The notes: generated by a model not told the origin, from the sequence alone. A stretch of 64,000 nt of DNA from JAXGPX01 sp040766745 (GCA_040766745.1 JAXGPX010000002.1:496001-560000), one strand, 5' to 3'. Shown: positions 1-13,219, counted from the first letter of the stretch. Program-made: numbers and translations.

Positions 1-102
1 TTGGCCCACAGGAGCGTGTATGCCACTTGCTCCTTTTCGTTTTATGAGTTAATTTTGGGCAAAGGGCAGCAGAAAGATAGTAGGATGTCAGGAGGATGCA
101 GT

Positions 103-1596
103 GTGTCGGGCAACAATGACGAAGTACAAGCAGATCTAAAGCTCACTGATGAAATGAGCAGGCGTATGGGCAAACTTGATCTGATCAAGCAAGCGGGAAT
201 GGATCCTTTCGGAGGTTCCTATCAAGCTACATTCACGGCTGAAGCTGTGGGAACCGGATGTGATGAGCTTTCCGGCAGTGAAGTGAGCGTAGCCGGCAGG
301 CTAACGGCCTTTAGGGGCCACGGGAAAGCCACTTTTGCAGATTTGCGTGATCGGACCGGCCGTATTCAGATTCACGCCCGAAAGGACGTTCTTGGCCAGG
401 ACAGCTATGAGCGGTTTGTGGACCTGCTAGACATTGGAGACATCATTGGTGTTACAGGTAAGGTGTTTCGCACCAAGAAGGGCGAACCTACGATTGAAGT
501 AAACCAATGGGTTATCCTGTGCAAAGCATTGCGTCCTCTTCCTGAAAAATGGCATGGGCTTACAGATGTGGATTTGCGCTACCGTCAGAGGTATGTTGAT
601 CTGATAGTCAATCCTGAAGTAAAAGATGTTTTCATTAAAAGGACCAGGATTATAGCGTTCATCCGGCGCTATTTGAATGAAAGAGGGTTTTTGGAAGTAG
701 AAACTCCTGTACTGCAAACAGTTGCAGGCGGTGCCACTGCAAGGCCGTTTATTACCCACCACAATGCCCTCGACATTGATGTTTACTTGAGAATAGCAGT
801 TGAACTCTACTTGAAACGGTTGCTTGTAGGCGGACTGGAGAGAGTATATGAGATAGGCAAGAACTTCAGAAATGAAGGTATAGATACGCGCCACAATCCT
901 GAGTTTACCATGCTTGAAGTGTATCAAGCTTATGGAGACTATGGGTCTATGATGAATCTTACTGAGAACATGGTCTATGAATGTGCCCTGGAGGTTCTGG
1001 GAACTGCTAATGTCTTGTTTGAGGGCCATGAAGTTGATCTGACGCCGCCCTGGCGCAGGTTGAAAGTATGGGATGCAATGGAGATGTGGGCCGGTATCCG
1101 GTTTGAGGATCTGAGAGATGACCGGGATGCTGCAAATGTTGCTGAGAAACTTGGATTGAAAATGGATAGGCCTCCTACCAAAGCTAATGTCATAAATAAG
1201 CTCTTGGATGACAAAATCGAACCGAATCTTGTAGAACCCACATTCTTAATTGACTATCCGGTCGAGATTTCTCCCTTAGCCAAGAGAATGGTTGAGCAGC
1301 CTGATCTTACAAGCAGGTTTGAAGTATTTGTAGCAGGCAAGGAACTTGGGAATGCTTTTTCTGAGCTGAATGATCCGCTTGACCAGAGGCAGCGATTTGT
1401 AGAGCAGGCTAAGGCCAAGGCTATGGGCGATGATGAAGCTCATGCCTTCGATGAGGATTTCCTGACTGCCCTGGAATACGGTATGCCTCCGGCCGGTGGC
1501 CTTGGCATAGGAATTGATAGGTTGGTTATGCTTTTAACAGGGTCATCTTCTATAAGGGATGTTATTTTGTTCCCGATGATGAGACCGAAAGCCTAG
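103..1596 (+). CDS. lysS: Lysine--tRNA ligase (class II)
   Basis: Charges tRNA-Lys with lysine in the cytoplasm. The product from this start is 497 residues, the usual size for bacterial class II LysRS. An OB-fold anticodon-binding domain (about 55-150, containing GRLTAFRGHGKATFADL) precedes the class II catalytic core. Motif 2 is near FRNEGIDTRHNPEFTMLE and motif 3 is GGLGIGIDRLVMLL. The frame is open back to base 1, but I chose GTG at 103 because GGAGG at 91-95 sits 7 bases before it and the family N-terminus aligns there. The residues before it look like untranslated leader. As in Bacillus, the rRNA operon follows on the same strand. Identity is certain; the exact start is fairly sure. Confidence 0.96.
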   Translation: MSGNNDEVQADLKLTDEMSRRMGKLDLIKQAGMDPFGGSYQATFTAEAVGTGCDELSGSEVSVAGRLTAFRGHGKATFADLRDRTGRIQIHARKDVLGQDSYERFVDLLDIGDIIGVTGKVFRTKKGEPTIEVNQWVILCKALRPLPEKWHGLTDVDLRYRQRYVDLIVNPEVKDVFIKRTRIIAFIRRYLNERGFLEVETPVLQTVAGGATARPFITHHNALDIDVYLRIAVELYLKRLLVGGLERVYEIGKNFRNEGIDTRHNPEFTMLEVYQAYGDYGSMMNLTENMVYECALEVLGTANVLFEGHEVDLTPPWRRLKVWDAMEMWAGIRFEDLRDDRDAANVAEKLGLKMDRPPTKANVINKLLDDKIEPNLVEPTFLIDYPVEISPLAKRMVEQPDLTSRFEVFVAGKELGNAFSELNDPLDQRQRFVEQAKAKAMGDDEAHAFDEDFLTALEYGMPPAGGLGIGIDRLVMLLTGSSSIRDVILFPMMRPKA

Positions 1597-1655
1597 ATGA
1601 AATGCGGTTTTGCAATTTATCAGGTGAAAAAAGCATAAATTTCGCCGATAAGCTA

Positions 1656-1684
1656 TTGATCTAAGTCCAGAAGGGTGCTATATT
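1656..1684 (+). promoter_or_regulatory. Probable sigma-A promoter of the rRNA operon
   Basis: TTGATC (1656-1661) and TATATT (1679-1684) are separated by 17 bases, in the gap between lysS and the 16S gene. The start point would fall near 1691, about 95 bases before mature 16S, which leaves room for the leader and the 5' processing arm. Inferred from motif match and position only. Confidence 0.7.
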
Positions 1685-1734
1685 ATCCCTTGCGCCCCCC
1701 GAGAGGGCAGGGCGAAAGAAGTCGAAAGAAGTTG

Positions 1735-1759
1735 GTCCTTGAAAACTGAACAGCGTAGA
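1735..1759 (+). other. 5' arm of the 16S rRNA processing stem
   Basis: Bases 1735-1759 are complementary, with a few mismatches, to 3341-3364 on the other side of the 16S gene, forming a long stem that encloses the whole 16S transcript. In bacteria such stems are cut by RNase III. Complementarity is visible in the sequence; use as a cleavage site is inferred. Confidence 0.75.
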
Positions 1760-1784
1760 AGAACTTTGAGTTAAGGATAAAGGT

Positions 1785-6476
<4,692 letters not shown>

Positions 6477-6547
6477 CTCGCGCTTAAGTTAGTTTCGCGA
6501 ACCTCTCTTAAGTCAAAGATTGCAAGACACGGAAGCGAAAAGAAAGT

Positions 6548-6665
<118 letters not shown>

Positions 6666-6673
6666 CTAATTTC

Positions 6674-6702
6674 AAAGCCCCATCTAACGATGGGGCTTTT
6701 TG
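6674..6702 (+). terminator. Terminator of the rRNA operon
   Basis: A perfect 11-base-pair stem (6674-6684 with 6689-6699) with loop TAAC runs directly into a T tract (6697-6701). It lies 9 bases after 5S. The A-rich 5' side also permits some use on the minus strand, where the rubredoxin gene ends at 6741. Confidence 0.92.
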
Positions 6703-6740
6703 CATTTGGAACGGGGGGACGGTTCGCGCGTTCCAGTGTT

Positions 6741-7139
6741 TCAGGAGCGCTCCGGATCTGCTTTTTGCCAGGTAAGGGCTTTTGTTGGGCATTGCTCGAC
6801 TACTTCTACTATGGTTTTGGAGTCTGCAGCGTTAATGTCTACCCAGGGGCGTCTTTGAGGGTCGAATACCTTCTTAAGGGATTTCCAGCAGTTGCCGTTA
6901 TGATTGCACAGGGCCGGTTGCCAAATTACAGTGATCTCCCCATTGGAGTAATGCCTTATCACGGGCTTGTCCTTAGGCTCCGGGGCTATTCTCGCGAACT
7001 GATCCGTTCCGACTCCGCATACGTGGCATACCCAGCCTTCTGGCAGGTCTTCAAATGATGTTCCGGGAGCTGCGTTAGGCGGATCCCCCTTTTCAGGTTC
7101 GTAGATGTAACCGCATACTTTGCATTGGTATTTAGCCAT
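6741..7139 (-). CDS. Rubredoxin fused to a divergent 4Fe-4S mono-cluster domain
   Basis: A 132-residue two-domain electron carrier. Residues 1-52 are a rubredoxin: CKVCGY at 6-11 and CHVCGV at 38-43 give the four Fe ligands, with the family DLPEGWVC segment between them. Residues about 68-128 match the divergent 4Fe-4S family Fer4_19 (PF06902): CNHNGNC, then VFDPQRRPWVD, then CPTKAL, giving three Cys and the usual His-x-Gly-x-Cys arrangement. The start is ATG after AAGGAGG, about 8 bases upstream. The gene is monocistronic and converges on the rRNA operon. Likely a small cytoplasmic redox shuttle or oxygen/peroxide-protection partner. Domain calls are firm; partner and role are unknown. Confidence 0.9.
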   Translation of the reverse strand: MAKYQCKVCGYIYEPEKGDPPNAAPGTSFEDLPEGWVCHVCGVGTDQFARIAPEPKDKPVIRHYSNGEITVIWQPALCNHNGNCWKSLKKVFDPQRRPWVDINAADSKTIVEVVEQCPTKALTWQKADPERS

Positions 7140-7386
7140 TGAAGTTTTCCTCCTTAACTAATGAAAAGAAATGGACCATGCCTCTTCTAAAGAGCCAAGA
7201 TGCTGTTTGGTCTTGCCATCCAAGATATTTTCAGTTCAGTCCCGGATCAGACTTAGTAGCTATCCATAATTGTATATTACGGCGAACCTACCGGATTGGA
7301 CAAGGGGTGACTCTGGCGTTTTCAACCCCTCAAAATTCGCAGGATGTTTGAAAATATGGAATTCCGGGTAGATTGAACGGTTGACT

Positions 7387-7456
7387 TGATCCACAATACC
7401 TTCAAGTAGCACACAGGTTGACATGGGTGGGGATATGTGGAAAACTTTGTGGATAA
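7387..7456. promoter_or_regulatory. Cluster of DnaA-box-like nonamers
   Basis: TGTGGATAA at 7448-7456 is the exact complement of the consensus DnaA box TTATCCACA. TGTGGAAAA at 7436-7444 is the complement of TTTTCCACA, a standard variant. TGATCCACA at 7387-7395 is one mismatch away. Spacing of the first two is 12 bases start to start. No dnaA, dnaN or gidA is nearby, so this is not an obvious origin. Binding is inferred. Confidence 0.4.
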
Positions 7457-7654
7457 ACCAAGAAATGGGGGTATCGCAAAATACTTTCCAGCACACGGTT
7501 TCGCCCTGTCAAGAACCATAATTTAACCCAGTCCTAGCGGCCACGGAGTTTCGCTTTATCCAACAGCCAGGCCAGATCAGGGCCATATATCTGAAACTTC
7601 CTCTCTTATTGGCAAGGTTAACAAACATTGCAGGTATGACTCATCAGGCTTGTA

Positions 7655-7663
7655 TGATATTAT
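7655..7663 (+). promoter_or_regulatory. Extended -10 promoter candidate for the BsuPI-like gene
   Basis: TGATATTAT forms a TGn extended -10 with TATTAT at 7658-7663. No good -35 hexamer stands at the proper distance, as is common with extended -10 promoters. It would give a leader of about 160 bases to the ATG at 7832. Confidence 0.4.
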
Positions 7664-7831
7664 GTAAACTGCCTTTTACCTGGCAGTTTGTTTGCGCTGA
7701 GTGTCGTTTCATACAGGTGGATTGGGCCGTATTTCGGCTTGGTTTCCACGGTTTGACGTGCACTCCGAAAAGCCTGTAGTGCAATCAGACAACAAATGCA
7801 TTTTCTCAGTAATTGTGAAGGAGATGGTAGA

Positions 7832-8695
7832 ATGACTAAACGAACACTGGCTGTAGTAATGGTAACAGGTTTGCTCTTAGTCATGTTTTCACCTGTGGCT
7901 ATGGCTGCTTCAGCCGGCGAACTAACCTGGCAGAATCAGAGTGCCAGCTGGCAAGTGCCGTGGTATTTCAGATGGCAGCCTTTCCCGGTATGGCCGGGCT
8001 GGGGCTATTCGTCTAATGCAGGTACAGGCCTTGGATATCATTTGAAATACGCGGCTGAGAGCAATGAGCTGGTGTTTTATGTCTATAATCCAACCGAAAA
8101 GCCAATAACGGTTTCAGTGCCGACAGCCCAGATGGTTGACTTTGTGCTGTGGCAGAACGGGCAGATGGTCTGGAGAGCCAGCGCTAACAAGAGCTACGCC
8201 CAGGTTTCCACTGCCGAGACAATTAAGCCTGGCGAGGGGAAAGTGTACAAAGAGGCCCTACCGTGGATACCTGCAGGAACGTATTTTGTACAAGCATACT
8301 TTCTAGGCGAGACAAAATGGGCCCCTGTTGCATCTTCTTATATATGGGTTCAGGCATATGAACCTCTCAAGTACACCGTTGAGTACCTGGGGCCAACGTG
8401 GTCCAACCAGAATCCAAGACTTCGTGTGACAATCAAAAATACTTCAGACAAAGATATTACACTTCCTTATCAATACGGATATCAGATTCTGGTGAAAAAA
8501 GCCGGAGCCAAAGAGTACCTTTCCAACGTGGGAATGGCCCAGTCTGTAGGAACTATTGAAAAAGGAGCCACAAGGTATATATTTGTGAACCTTAACGGCC
8601 TGACACCTGGCACCTATCAGGTAGACGTTCGTTCCAACGTGGCACATCTGGGTTGGTTTTCGATAGTTGCTCAAAACTGGTTTTATGTGTGGTAA
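7832..8695 (+). CDS. Exported protein with a BsuPI-like domain
   Basis: Unnamed 287-residue exported protein. A signal peptide is clear: basic MTKR, a hydrophobic core to about residue 20, then a likely cleavage after AMA. Residues about 75-165 resemble the BsuPI family (PF12690), an immunoglobulin-like fold first seen in a Bacillus intracellular proteinase inhibitor: FYVYNPTEKPITVSVPTAQ, WQNGQMVWRAS, IKPGEGKVYKEALPW, then PAGTYFVQAYF. A second beta-rich repeat of similar logic covers about 180-275 (RLRVTIKNTSDKDI, LTPGTYQVDVRS). The region after the signal is rich in Trp and Pro. The ATG follows AAGGAG by 8 bases. A terminator follows, so it is transcribed alone. Probable cell-surface or secreted protein; inhibitor activity is only a family guess. 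Confidence 0.75.
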   Translation: MTKRTLAVVMVTGLLLVMFSPVAMAASAGELTWQNQSASWQVPWYFRWQPFPVWPGWGYSSNAGTGLGYHLKYAAESNELVFYVYNPTEKPITVSVPTAQMVDFVLWQNGQMVWRASANKSYAQVSTAETIKPGEGKVYKEALPWIPAGTYFVQAYFLGETKWAPVASSYIWVQAYEPLKYTVEYLGPTWSNQNPRLRVTIKNTSDKDITLPYQYGYQILVKKAGAKEYLSNVGMAQSVGTIEKGATRYIFVNLNGLTPGTYQVDVRSNVAHLGWFSIVAQNWFYVW

Positions 8696-8727
8696 TCTAA
8701 CAAGCCGTAATTGGCCAGAGAAAGCCG

Positions 8728-8762
8728 GGCCGGAGTGTGCATACTCCGGCCTTATTGCTTTT
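8728..8762 (+). terminator. Terminator after the BsuPI-like gene
   Basis: A perfect 9-base-pair GC-rich stem (8728-8736 with 8743-8751) with a 6-base loop, followed by a T-rich but interrupted tail (8752-8762). Confidence 0.75.
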
Positions 8763-8874
8763 GTCACCATGGGCTAATCTGCTCGTAGGATAGTGCCTTG
8801 AATGCATGCAGTCCAGTCAGGGTAAAGATGTCCCGGAAGAAGGGCTTAGATGTAGGACTTCAATAACTTTGCAC

Positions 8875-8902
8875 TTGCGCCGGATAGGGCATAATTGATA
8901 AT
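8875..8902 (+). promoter_or_regulatory. Promoter candidate for the EF-G-like gene
   Basis: TTGCGC (8875-8880) and GATAAT (8897-8902) with 16 bases between, 46 bases before the start codon. An alternative pair is TTGCAC (8869) with CATAAT (8890), spacer 15. Confidence 0.5.
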
Positions 8903-8948
8903 ATGCCCAAGGAGCCTTTGGCAGCCTGGTTGTTAGGAGGAGATGTCG

Positions 8949-11027
8949 TTGAAGGAATTTTCCACAGAAAACATTCGAAACGTTGCTTTGATTTCTCATA
9001 GTGGTGCAGGCAAAACCACAATTGGTGATGCCATGCTGTTTGTTACCGGCGGAAATGACAGGTTTGGAAGAGTTGACGACGAGACTTCAGTCCTGGATTT
9101 CGACTCAGAAGAGATTAGGCGAAAGACCACCATCTCTACGTCTGTGGCTCCGGTTGAATGGAAAGGCTGCAAGATTAACATTCTGGATACGCCTGGGTAT
9201 TTTGACTTTGTGGGAGAAGTCCGCTCTTCCCTTAGAGTTTCTGACGGTGCATTGATTGTTGTTGATGCTACAGGTGGTGTAGAAGTCGGAACTGAGCTAG
9301 TCTGGCAGTATGCGTCTGAATACCAGATTCCTGTTAGCTTTGTTGTGAACAAGCTTGATAGGGAAAACACTGACTTTCAAACTACCATGGAACAGCTTAA
9401 TAACGTTTTCGGAGGCAGGGTTCTTCCCTTGTACCTGCCCATTGGAAAAGAAGCAAGCATTAAAGGGGTTATCGATGTTATCAAGGGAGTGGCCTTGATT
9501 TCGTCAACTGACGGAAAGGTCAAAGAAGAAGCAATTCCGGCTGACATGGCAGACGCTGTTTCAGATGCCAAGGAGCAGCTGAAAGAGGCGGCTTGTGACG
9601 GTGATGATGATCTTTTAGAGAAGTACCTTGAGGAAGGGGACCTTGCCGACGACGAGGTCTTGAGGGGCCTTAGAGCAGCAAGTATTGCCCGCAAAGTCTT
9701 CCTTACTATTCCGGTTTCTGCAGGTAAGTTGGTTGGTATTGCCTCCGTGCTTGACGCTGTTAAAGGTTACTTGCCCAGCCCTGCTGATGTCCTTCCTGCT
9801 GAAGGAACGGTTCCCGGATCCGATGACGAAATAGTAAGAAACCCAAATGATACAGAGCCATTTTCGGCCCTTGTGTTCAAGACAACTGCCGACCCTTATG
9901 TTGGCAAACTTACTGTTTTTCGAGTTTACTCAGGGAAATTTACTTCTAACGGAAGCTGCTACAACTCAACAAAGGGCCGGACTGAGAGAGTAGGCCAGCT
10001 CTATACTATCAAGGGAAAGACCCAGGAACCGGTCCCCTACGTAGTAGCGGGCGACATTGGAGCTGTTGCGAAACTTCAGGAGACTCTTACAGGAGATACT
10101 CTTTGTAAGCAAGAGGATCAAATATTGTACCCTGCCATTAAGTTTCCTGCTCCCGTTTACTCAGTGGCAGTCCACCCCAGAACAAAGGGTGACGAAGACA
10201 AAATTTCATCTGGATTGTCCAGGCTTACAGAAGAAGACCCAACTATTACCGTTGAGCGAAACGCAGAAACCAGTGAAACTATTCTGTCAGGCCTTGGTGA
10301 AGTGCACGTTGATGTAACCACCACAAAACTCAAGAAGAAATTTGGCGTAGACGTAGACCTGACTACGCCCAGGATTCCTTACAGAGAAACAATTAAGGGT
10401 TCATCTAAAGCTGAAGGCAAGCACAAAAAGCAGACCGGTGGCCGCGGGCAATTTGGGCACGTCTGGATTGAATTTGAGCATCTTCCAGAGGCGGATTTTG
10501 AGTTTGTCGACAAGATTTTTGGCGGCGCAGTCCCCAGGCAGTACATTCCGGCTGTAGAGAAGGGGCTAAGGGAAGCTCTTCTGGAAGGAGTACTTGCAGG
10601 GTACCCTGTTGTAAATATCAGGGCTACGTTGTATGACGGCTCTTTCCACCCGGTTGACTCTTCTGAAATGGCATTCAAAATAGCAGCTTCTCTTGCCTTT
10701 AAGAAGGGCTGTTCTGAAGCCAATCCTATTATCCTGGAACCTGTTGTCAGCGTTGAGGTTACAGTTCCTGAGCAGTTCATGGGCGATATCATGGGGGACC
10801 TGAACAAGAAGCGCGGTAAGATCCTTGGTATGGAATCCAAAGGCCATATTCAGGTGATTAAAGCCCTTGCCCCTCTGAGCGAAATGCAGAAATATGCAAT
10901 TGACTTGCGGTCAATGACCCAGGGCCGTGGACTTTTCACAATGGAGTTCGACCATTATGAAGAAATCCCGGGCAACATTGCAGAGGGAATTGTCGAAGAG
11001 GCTAAGAAGGCCAAGGAAAGCAAGTAG
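8949..11027 (+). CDS. Elongation factor G-like GTPase (EF-G paralogue)
   Basis: A 692-residue translational GTPase of the EF-G-like subfamily found beside true EF-G in many Firmicutes. GTPase motifs are SHSGAGKTT (G1), RRKTTIST (switch/G2 area), DTPGYFDFVGEV (G3) and NKLD (G4). Domains II-V follow, with the GGRGQFGHVW loop of domain IV. The family N-terminus MKE-x-TENIRNVAL aligns with TTG at 8949, 8 bases after AGGAGG. An ATG at 8943 is only 2 bases from the same site and is less likely. The true fusA is at 50736 in the str operon; this copy stands alone between a promoter and terminator, suggesting an auxiliary ribosome function. That specific role is not known. Confidence 0.88.
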   Translation: MKEFSTENIRNVALISHSGAGKTTIGDAMLFVTGGNDRFGRVDDETSVLDFDSEEIRRKTTISTSVAPVEWKGCKINILDTPGYFDFVGEVRSSLRVSDGALIVVDATGGVEVGTELVWQYASEYQIPVSFVVNKLDRENTDFQTTMEQLNNVFGGRVLPLYLPIGKEASIKGVIDVIKGVALISSTDGKVKEEAIPADMADAVSDAKEQLKEAACDGDDDLLEKYLEEGDLADDEVLRGLRAASIARKVFLTIPVSAGKLVGIASVLDAVKGYLPSPADVLPAEGTVPGSDDEIVRNPNDTEPFSALVFKTTADPYVGKLTVFRVYSGKFTSNGSCYNSTKGRTERVGQLYTIKGKTQEPVPYVVAGDIGAVAKLQETLTGDTLCKQEDQILYPAIKFPAPVYSVAVHPRTKGDEDKISSGLSRLTEEDPTITVERNAETSETILSGLGEVHVDVTTTKLKKKFGVDVDLTTPRIPYRETIKGSSKAEGKHKKQTGGRGQFGHVWIEFEHLPEADFEFVDKIFGGAVPRQYIPAVEKGLREALLEGVLAGYPVVNIRATLYDGSFHPVDSSEMAFKIAASLAFKKGCSEANPIILEPVVSVEVTVPEQFMGDIMGDLNKKRGKILGMESKGHIQVIKALAPLSEMQKYAIDLRSMTQGRGLFTMEFDHYEEIPGNIAEGIVEEAKKAKESK

Positions 11028-11093
11028 AATAGGGTAAGTGTTCTGCTATTCTATGCTTCTGAGCAAGTATGGAGCCGCTAGAGAGTAAATATT

Positions 11094-11132
11094 AAGCCCC
11101 GGTTCAGGCAAGTGAAAAGGCCGGGGCTTTTG
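11094..11132 (+). terminator. Terminator after the EF-G-like gene
   Basis: A 9-base-pair stem (AAGCCCCGG 11094-11102 with CCGGGGCTT 11121-11129) with an 18-base loop, then TTTTGCTTT. It also faces the convergent spoIID-like gene. Confidence 0.75.
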
Positions 11133-11162
11133 CTTTATGACGGAATTTATCCCGGTGCTGTG

Positions 11163-12116
11163 TCATTCCCAGGAGTCTTGGATTCTTACCCCTTTGAAAT
11201 AGTAGGCCACAATGTCCTGAGCCGATTTTCCCCTTTGAGCAAGGAGCCATGCTCCCCATTGGGACATTCCTACACCGTGGCCGTATCCCCGCCCTTTCAT
11301 ATGAACTGAACTATCTTCCAGCCAGAGCGAGTCAATCAGAGTGGAACGCATCTTCTTATCTCCTATAGCCAGCCTGAATTGTGGTGCAGATACTTCCTTC
11401 CCGTTTATGGACAGAGTTTCAGCACGGCCTGACGCCCCTTTACGGCCTATCCTGATTGAATTTAGGGTATCTGCTTGGAGCCCTACTGATCTTGCTGCAT
11501 CAAGTATTTCACTTGCAGAAAAGGTAGCTGTCCAAACATGAACCGGTTCCTGCTGAACATCGGTAACAGTTTGAGCGTAGGGGGCGTTCTCTTTCTTGAA
11601 GCCCAGCCCTTCGACGGCACTGGCGGTCTTGCCGCCGGAACTTGCATGAAACCAGGCGATTATTGGTTTCCCTCCGTAAGTAATTATCTGGCCCCTTGTG
11701 TTCTTTACCGCCTGCTTAACTCTGTCATTTACCTTAGATGCGTCATAGGCCTGAAACTCCCTGGGATCAGTGCTTGCCTGAGCGTTCCGCTCCTTAACAG
11801 GCCCTTCTTCCATTTTCTTAAGAGTGAAGGTCCTGGCTACTATGGCTTGCGCTTCTAGGGCCGCCAAAGGCCAGTTTGGATCCATCTCGGCAGCAATTAC
11901 TCCCTCAAGGTATGTCTCAAGGGGCATGGACTTGGTCTCGCCTGTTTCGTGAAAGAACACCGATATTGTAGGCTCTTGAGAAGGAACGGCGCCTTTTGGG
12001 CCCATTTGCCGCCCTCTGACCACAATGGCTAGAATTACAGCTATGATGACGCCTATGACCATAAGCCATTTGTTGCTGCGGAAAATATTGTTGATATTTC
12101 CAGGTTTACTGGACAC
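11163..12116 (-). CDS. spoIID: SpoIID/LytB-domain membrane protein
   Basis: A 317-residue protein with one N-terminal membrane anchor (about 16-33, WLMVIGVIIAVILAIVV) and an extracytoplasmic SpoIID domain. Signature parts are LETYLEGVIAAEMDPNWP with the conserved Glu, LEAQAIVARTFTL, WFHASSGGKTAS, and the C-terminal GRGYGHGVGMSQWGA. SpoIID in Bacillus is a peptidoglycan lytic transglycosylase that drives engulfment of the forespore. I chose GTG at 12116 because GGGAGG (12125-12130) is 8 bases upstream; the frame extends 18 codons further without a site. It is not in the Bacillus spoIID neighbourhood (spoIIIJ/murAA/atp), so it could be a SpoIID paralogue acting in vegetative wall remodelling. 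Confidence 0.85.
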   Translation of the reverse strand: MSSKPGNINNIFRSNKWLMVIGVIIAVILAIVVRGRQMGPKGAVPSQEPTISVFFHETGETKSMPLETYLEGVIAAEMDPNWPLAALEAQAIVARTFTLKKMEEGPVKERNAQASTDPREFQAYDASKVNDRVKQAVKNTRGQIITYGGKPIIAWFHASSGGKTASAVEGLGFKKENAPYAQTVTDVQQEPVHVWTATFSASEILDAARSVGLQADTLNSIRIGRKGASGRAETLSINGKEVSAPQFRLAIGDKKMRSTLIDSLWLEDSSVHMKGRGYGHGVGMSQWGAWLLAQRGKSAQDIVAYYFKGVRIQDSWE

Positions 12117-12234
12117 TCTATACACCTCCCAACATGTATCATTCCAAACACCAATGGATTTGAAACTCAATCACCGGCTCTTGGAGGATTTTCATGGAAC
12201 CGGCCAGTCTGTTTCTGTAAAAGATCAAATTTCC

Positions 12235-12264
12235 TTGAGATCACAAGTTTTACCGTGCTAGCAT
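12235..12264 (+). promoter_or_regulatory. Promoter candidate for trxB
   Basis: TTGAGA (12235-12240) and TAGCAT (12259-12264), spacer 18, with TG at 12256-12257 giving an extended -10. It is 35 bases before the trxB start codon. Confidence 0.5.
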
Positions 12265-12298
12265 CAAGACAGAATAGTTGTGAGGAGGAGGGTTCAGG

Positions 12299-13219
12299 AT
12301 GGCATACGACGTTGTTATAGCAGGGGGAGGCCCTGCAGGCGTTACTTCTGCAATTTACACCGCCAGAGCGGGCCTGAAGATCAAGGTTTTGGATCCTATG
12401 GGCGGGGGAGGCCAGGCTGGGACTACAAACATGATCTATAATTACCCGGGCTTTCCTCAGGGAATATCCGGGCCGCGGCTAATGGAATCTATGATTGAAC
12501 AAGCCAGGGCTTTTGGGGCTGATATTGAATTCGGAGAGATACTTTCCGTAAGGAAAGATAATCATTTGTTTGCCATAAAGAGTGATGACGGAGACATCCA
12601 AGCCAAGAGCGTTATCTGGGCGGCAGGAACCACCCCCAAGACTCTGGGAGTGCCAGGTGAGGACAAGTTTACCGGAAGAGGAGTGAGTTTCTGTGCCACC
12701 TGCGACGGAGCGCTATTTCGGGATAAGGTTGTTGCTGTAGTTGGCGGCGGTGACTCAGCACTTACTGAAGCTGAGTTCCTTACTAAGTTTGCGCGGGAAG
12801 TAATTCTCATTCACAGGCGGGATGAATTTCGTGCAGGCCTGGCCAGCGTCAAACGGGTTACTGAAAACCCTCGCATTAAGATCAGGCTTGACAGTGTTGT
12901 GGAGCAGATGATCGGCAATGGCACCCTTGAAGCCATAGTGGTTCATGACGTAGAGGCCGGGAAAACAGAGCAGGTTGGAGTAGACGGTGTGTTTTTATAT
13001 GTAGGCTCGATTCCTAATTCGTCTGCTGTAAAGGAACTGGCAGATCTGACAAGGAGCGGGTATATCATAACGGGAAATGATATGTCTACTGTAACACCTG
13101 GGCTATTTGCAGTAGGTGACGTACGGGAAAAGCCCCTCAGGCAAGTTGCCACTGCTGTAGGCGATGGCGCTGTTGCAGCATGGGCCCTGGAAAAATACCT
13201 TTTGGAAGAGATGAACTAA
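12299..13219 (+). CDS. trxB: Thioredoxin reductase
   Basis: A 306-residue FAD enzyme that passes electrons from a nicotinamide donor to thioredoxin. Visible parts are the N-terminal FAD dinucleotide fold GGGPAGVTSAIYTARAG, the redox-active disulfide CATC (Cys132 and Cys135), the second nucleotide fold VVGGGDSALTEAEFL, and the C-terminal FAD motif GLFAVGDVREKPLRQVATA. HRRDEFRA after the second fold resembles the NADPH-recognition HRRxxxR segment of standard TrxR. The ATG lies after AGGAGGAGG. Probably a single-gene unit; the downstream gap holds a C/G hairpin (about 13230-13247) without a T run. No thioredoxin gene is adjacent. Confidence 0.93.
   Translation: MAYDVVIAGGGPAGVTSAIYTARAGLKIKVLDPMGGGGQAGTTNMIYNYPGFPQGISGPRLMESMIEQARAFGADIEFGEILSVRKDNHLFAIKSDDGDIQAKSVIWAAGTTPKTLGVPGEDKFTGRGVSFCATCDGALFRDKVVAVVGGGDSALTEAEFLTKFAREVILIHRRDEFRAGLASVKRVTENPRIKIRLDSVVEQMIGNGTLEAIVVHDVEAGKTEQVGVDGVFLYVGSIPNSSAVKELADLTRSGYIITGNDMSTVTPGLFAVGDVREKPLRQVATAVGDGAVAAWALEKYLLEEMN

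Larger units (their letters stand above)
7140..7831. other. Long intergenic region, no credible gene
   Basis: About 690 bases between two divergent genes. Short open frames occur on both strands, but none has a ribosome binding site plus recognisable protein. Visible content is three DnaA-box-like nonamers (7387-7456) and an extended -10 promoter (7655-7663). Composition is slightly more AT-rich than the flanks. I see nothing else I can name. Confidence 0.6.

Noticed and set aside
1..102. N-terminal extension of LysS to base 1
   Set aside because: No ribosome site, residues unlike the family, and a good GGAGG plus GTG at 103.
7387..7456. Chromosome replication origin
   Set aside because: No dnaA/dnaN, no AT-rich unwinding element and too few boxes; kept only as a weak regulatory candidate.
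7260..7496. 78-residue minus-strand frame in the 7.1-7.8 kb gap
   Set aside because: No ribosome binding site, odd composition, no recognisable motif; overlaps the DnaA-like boxes.
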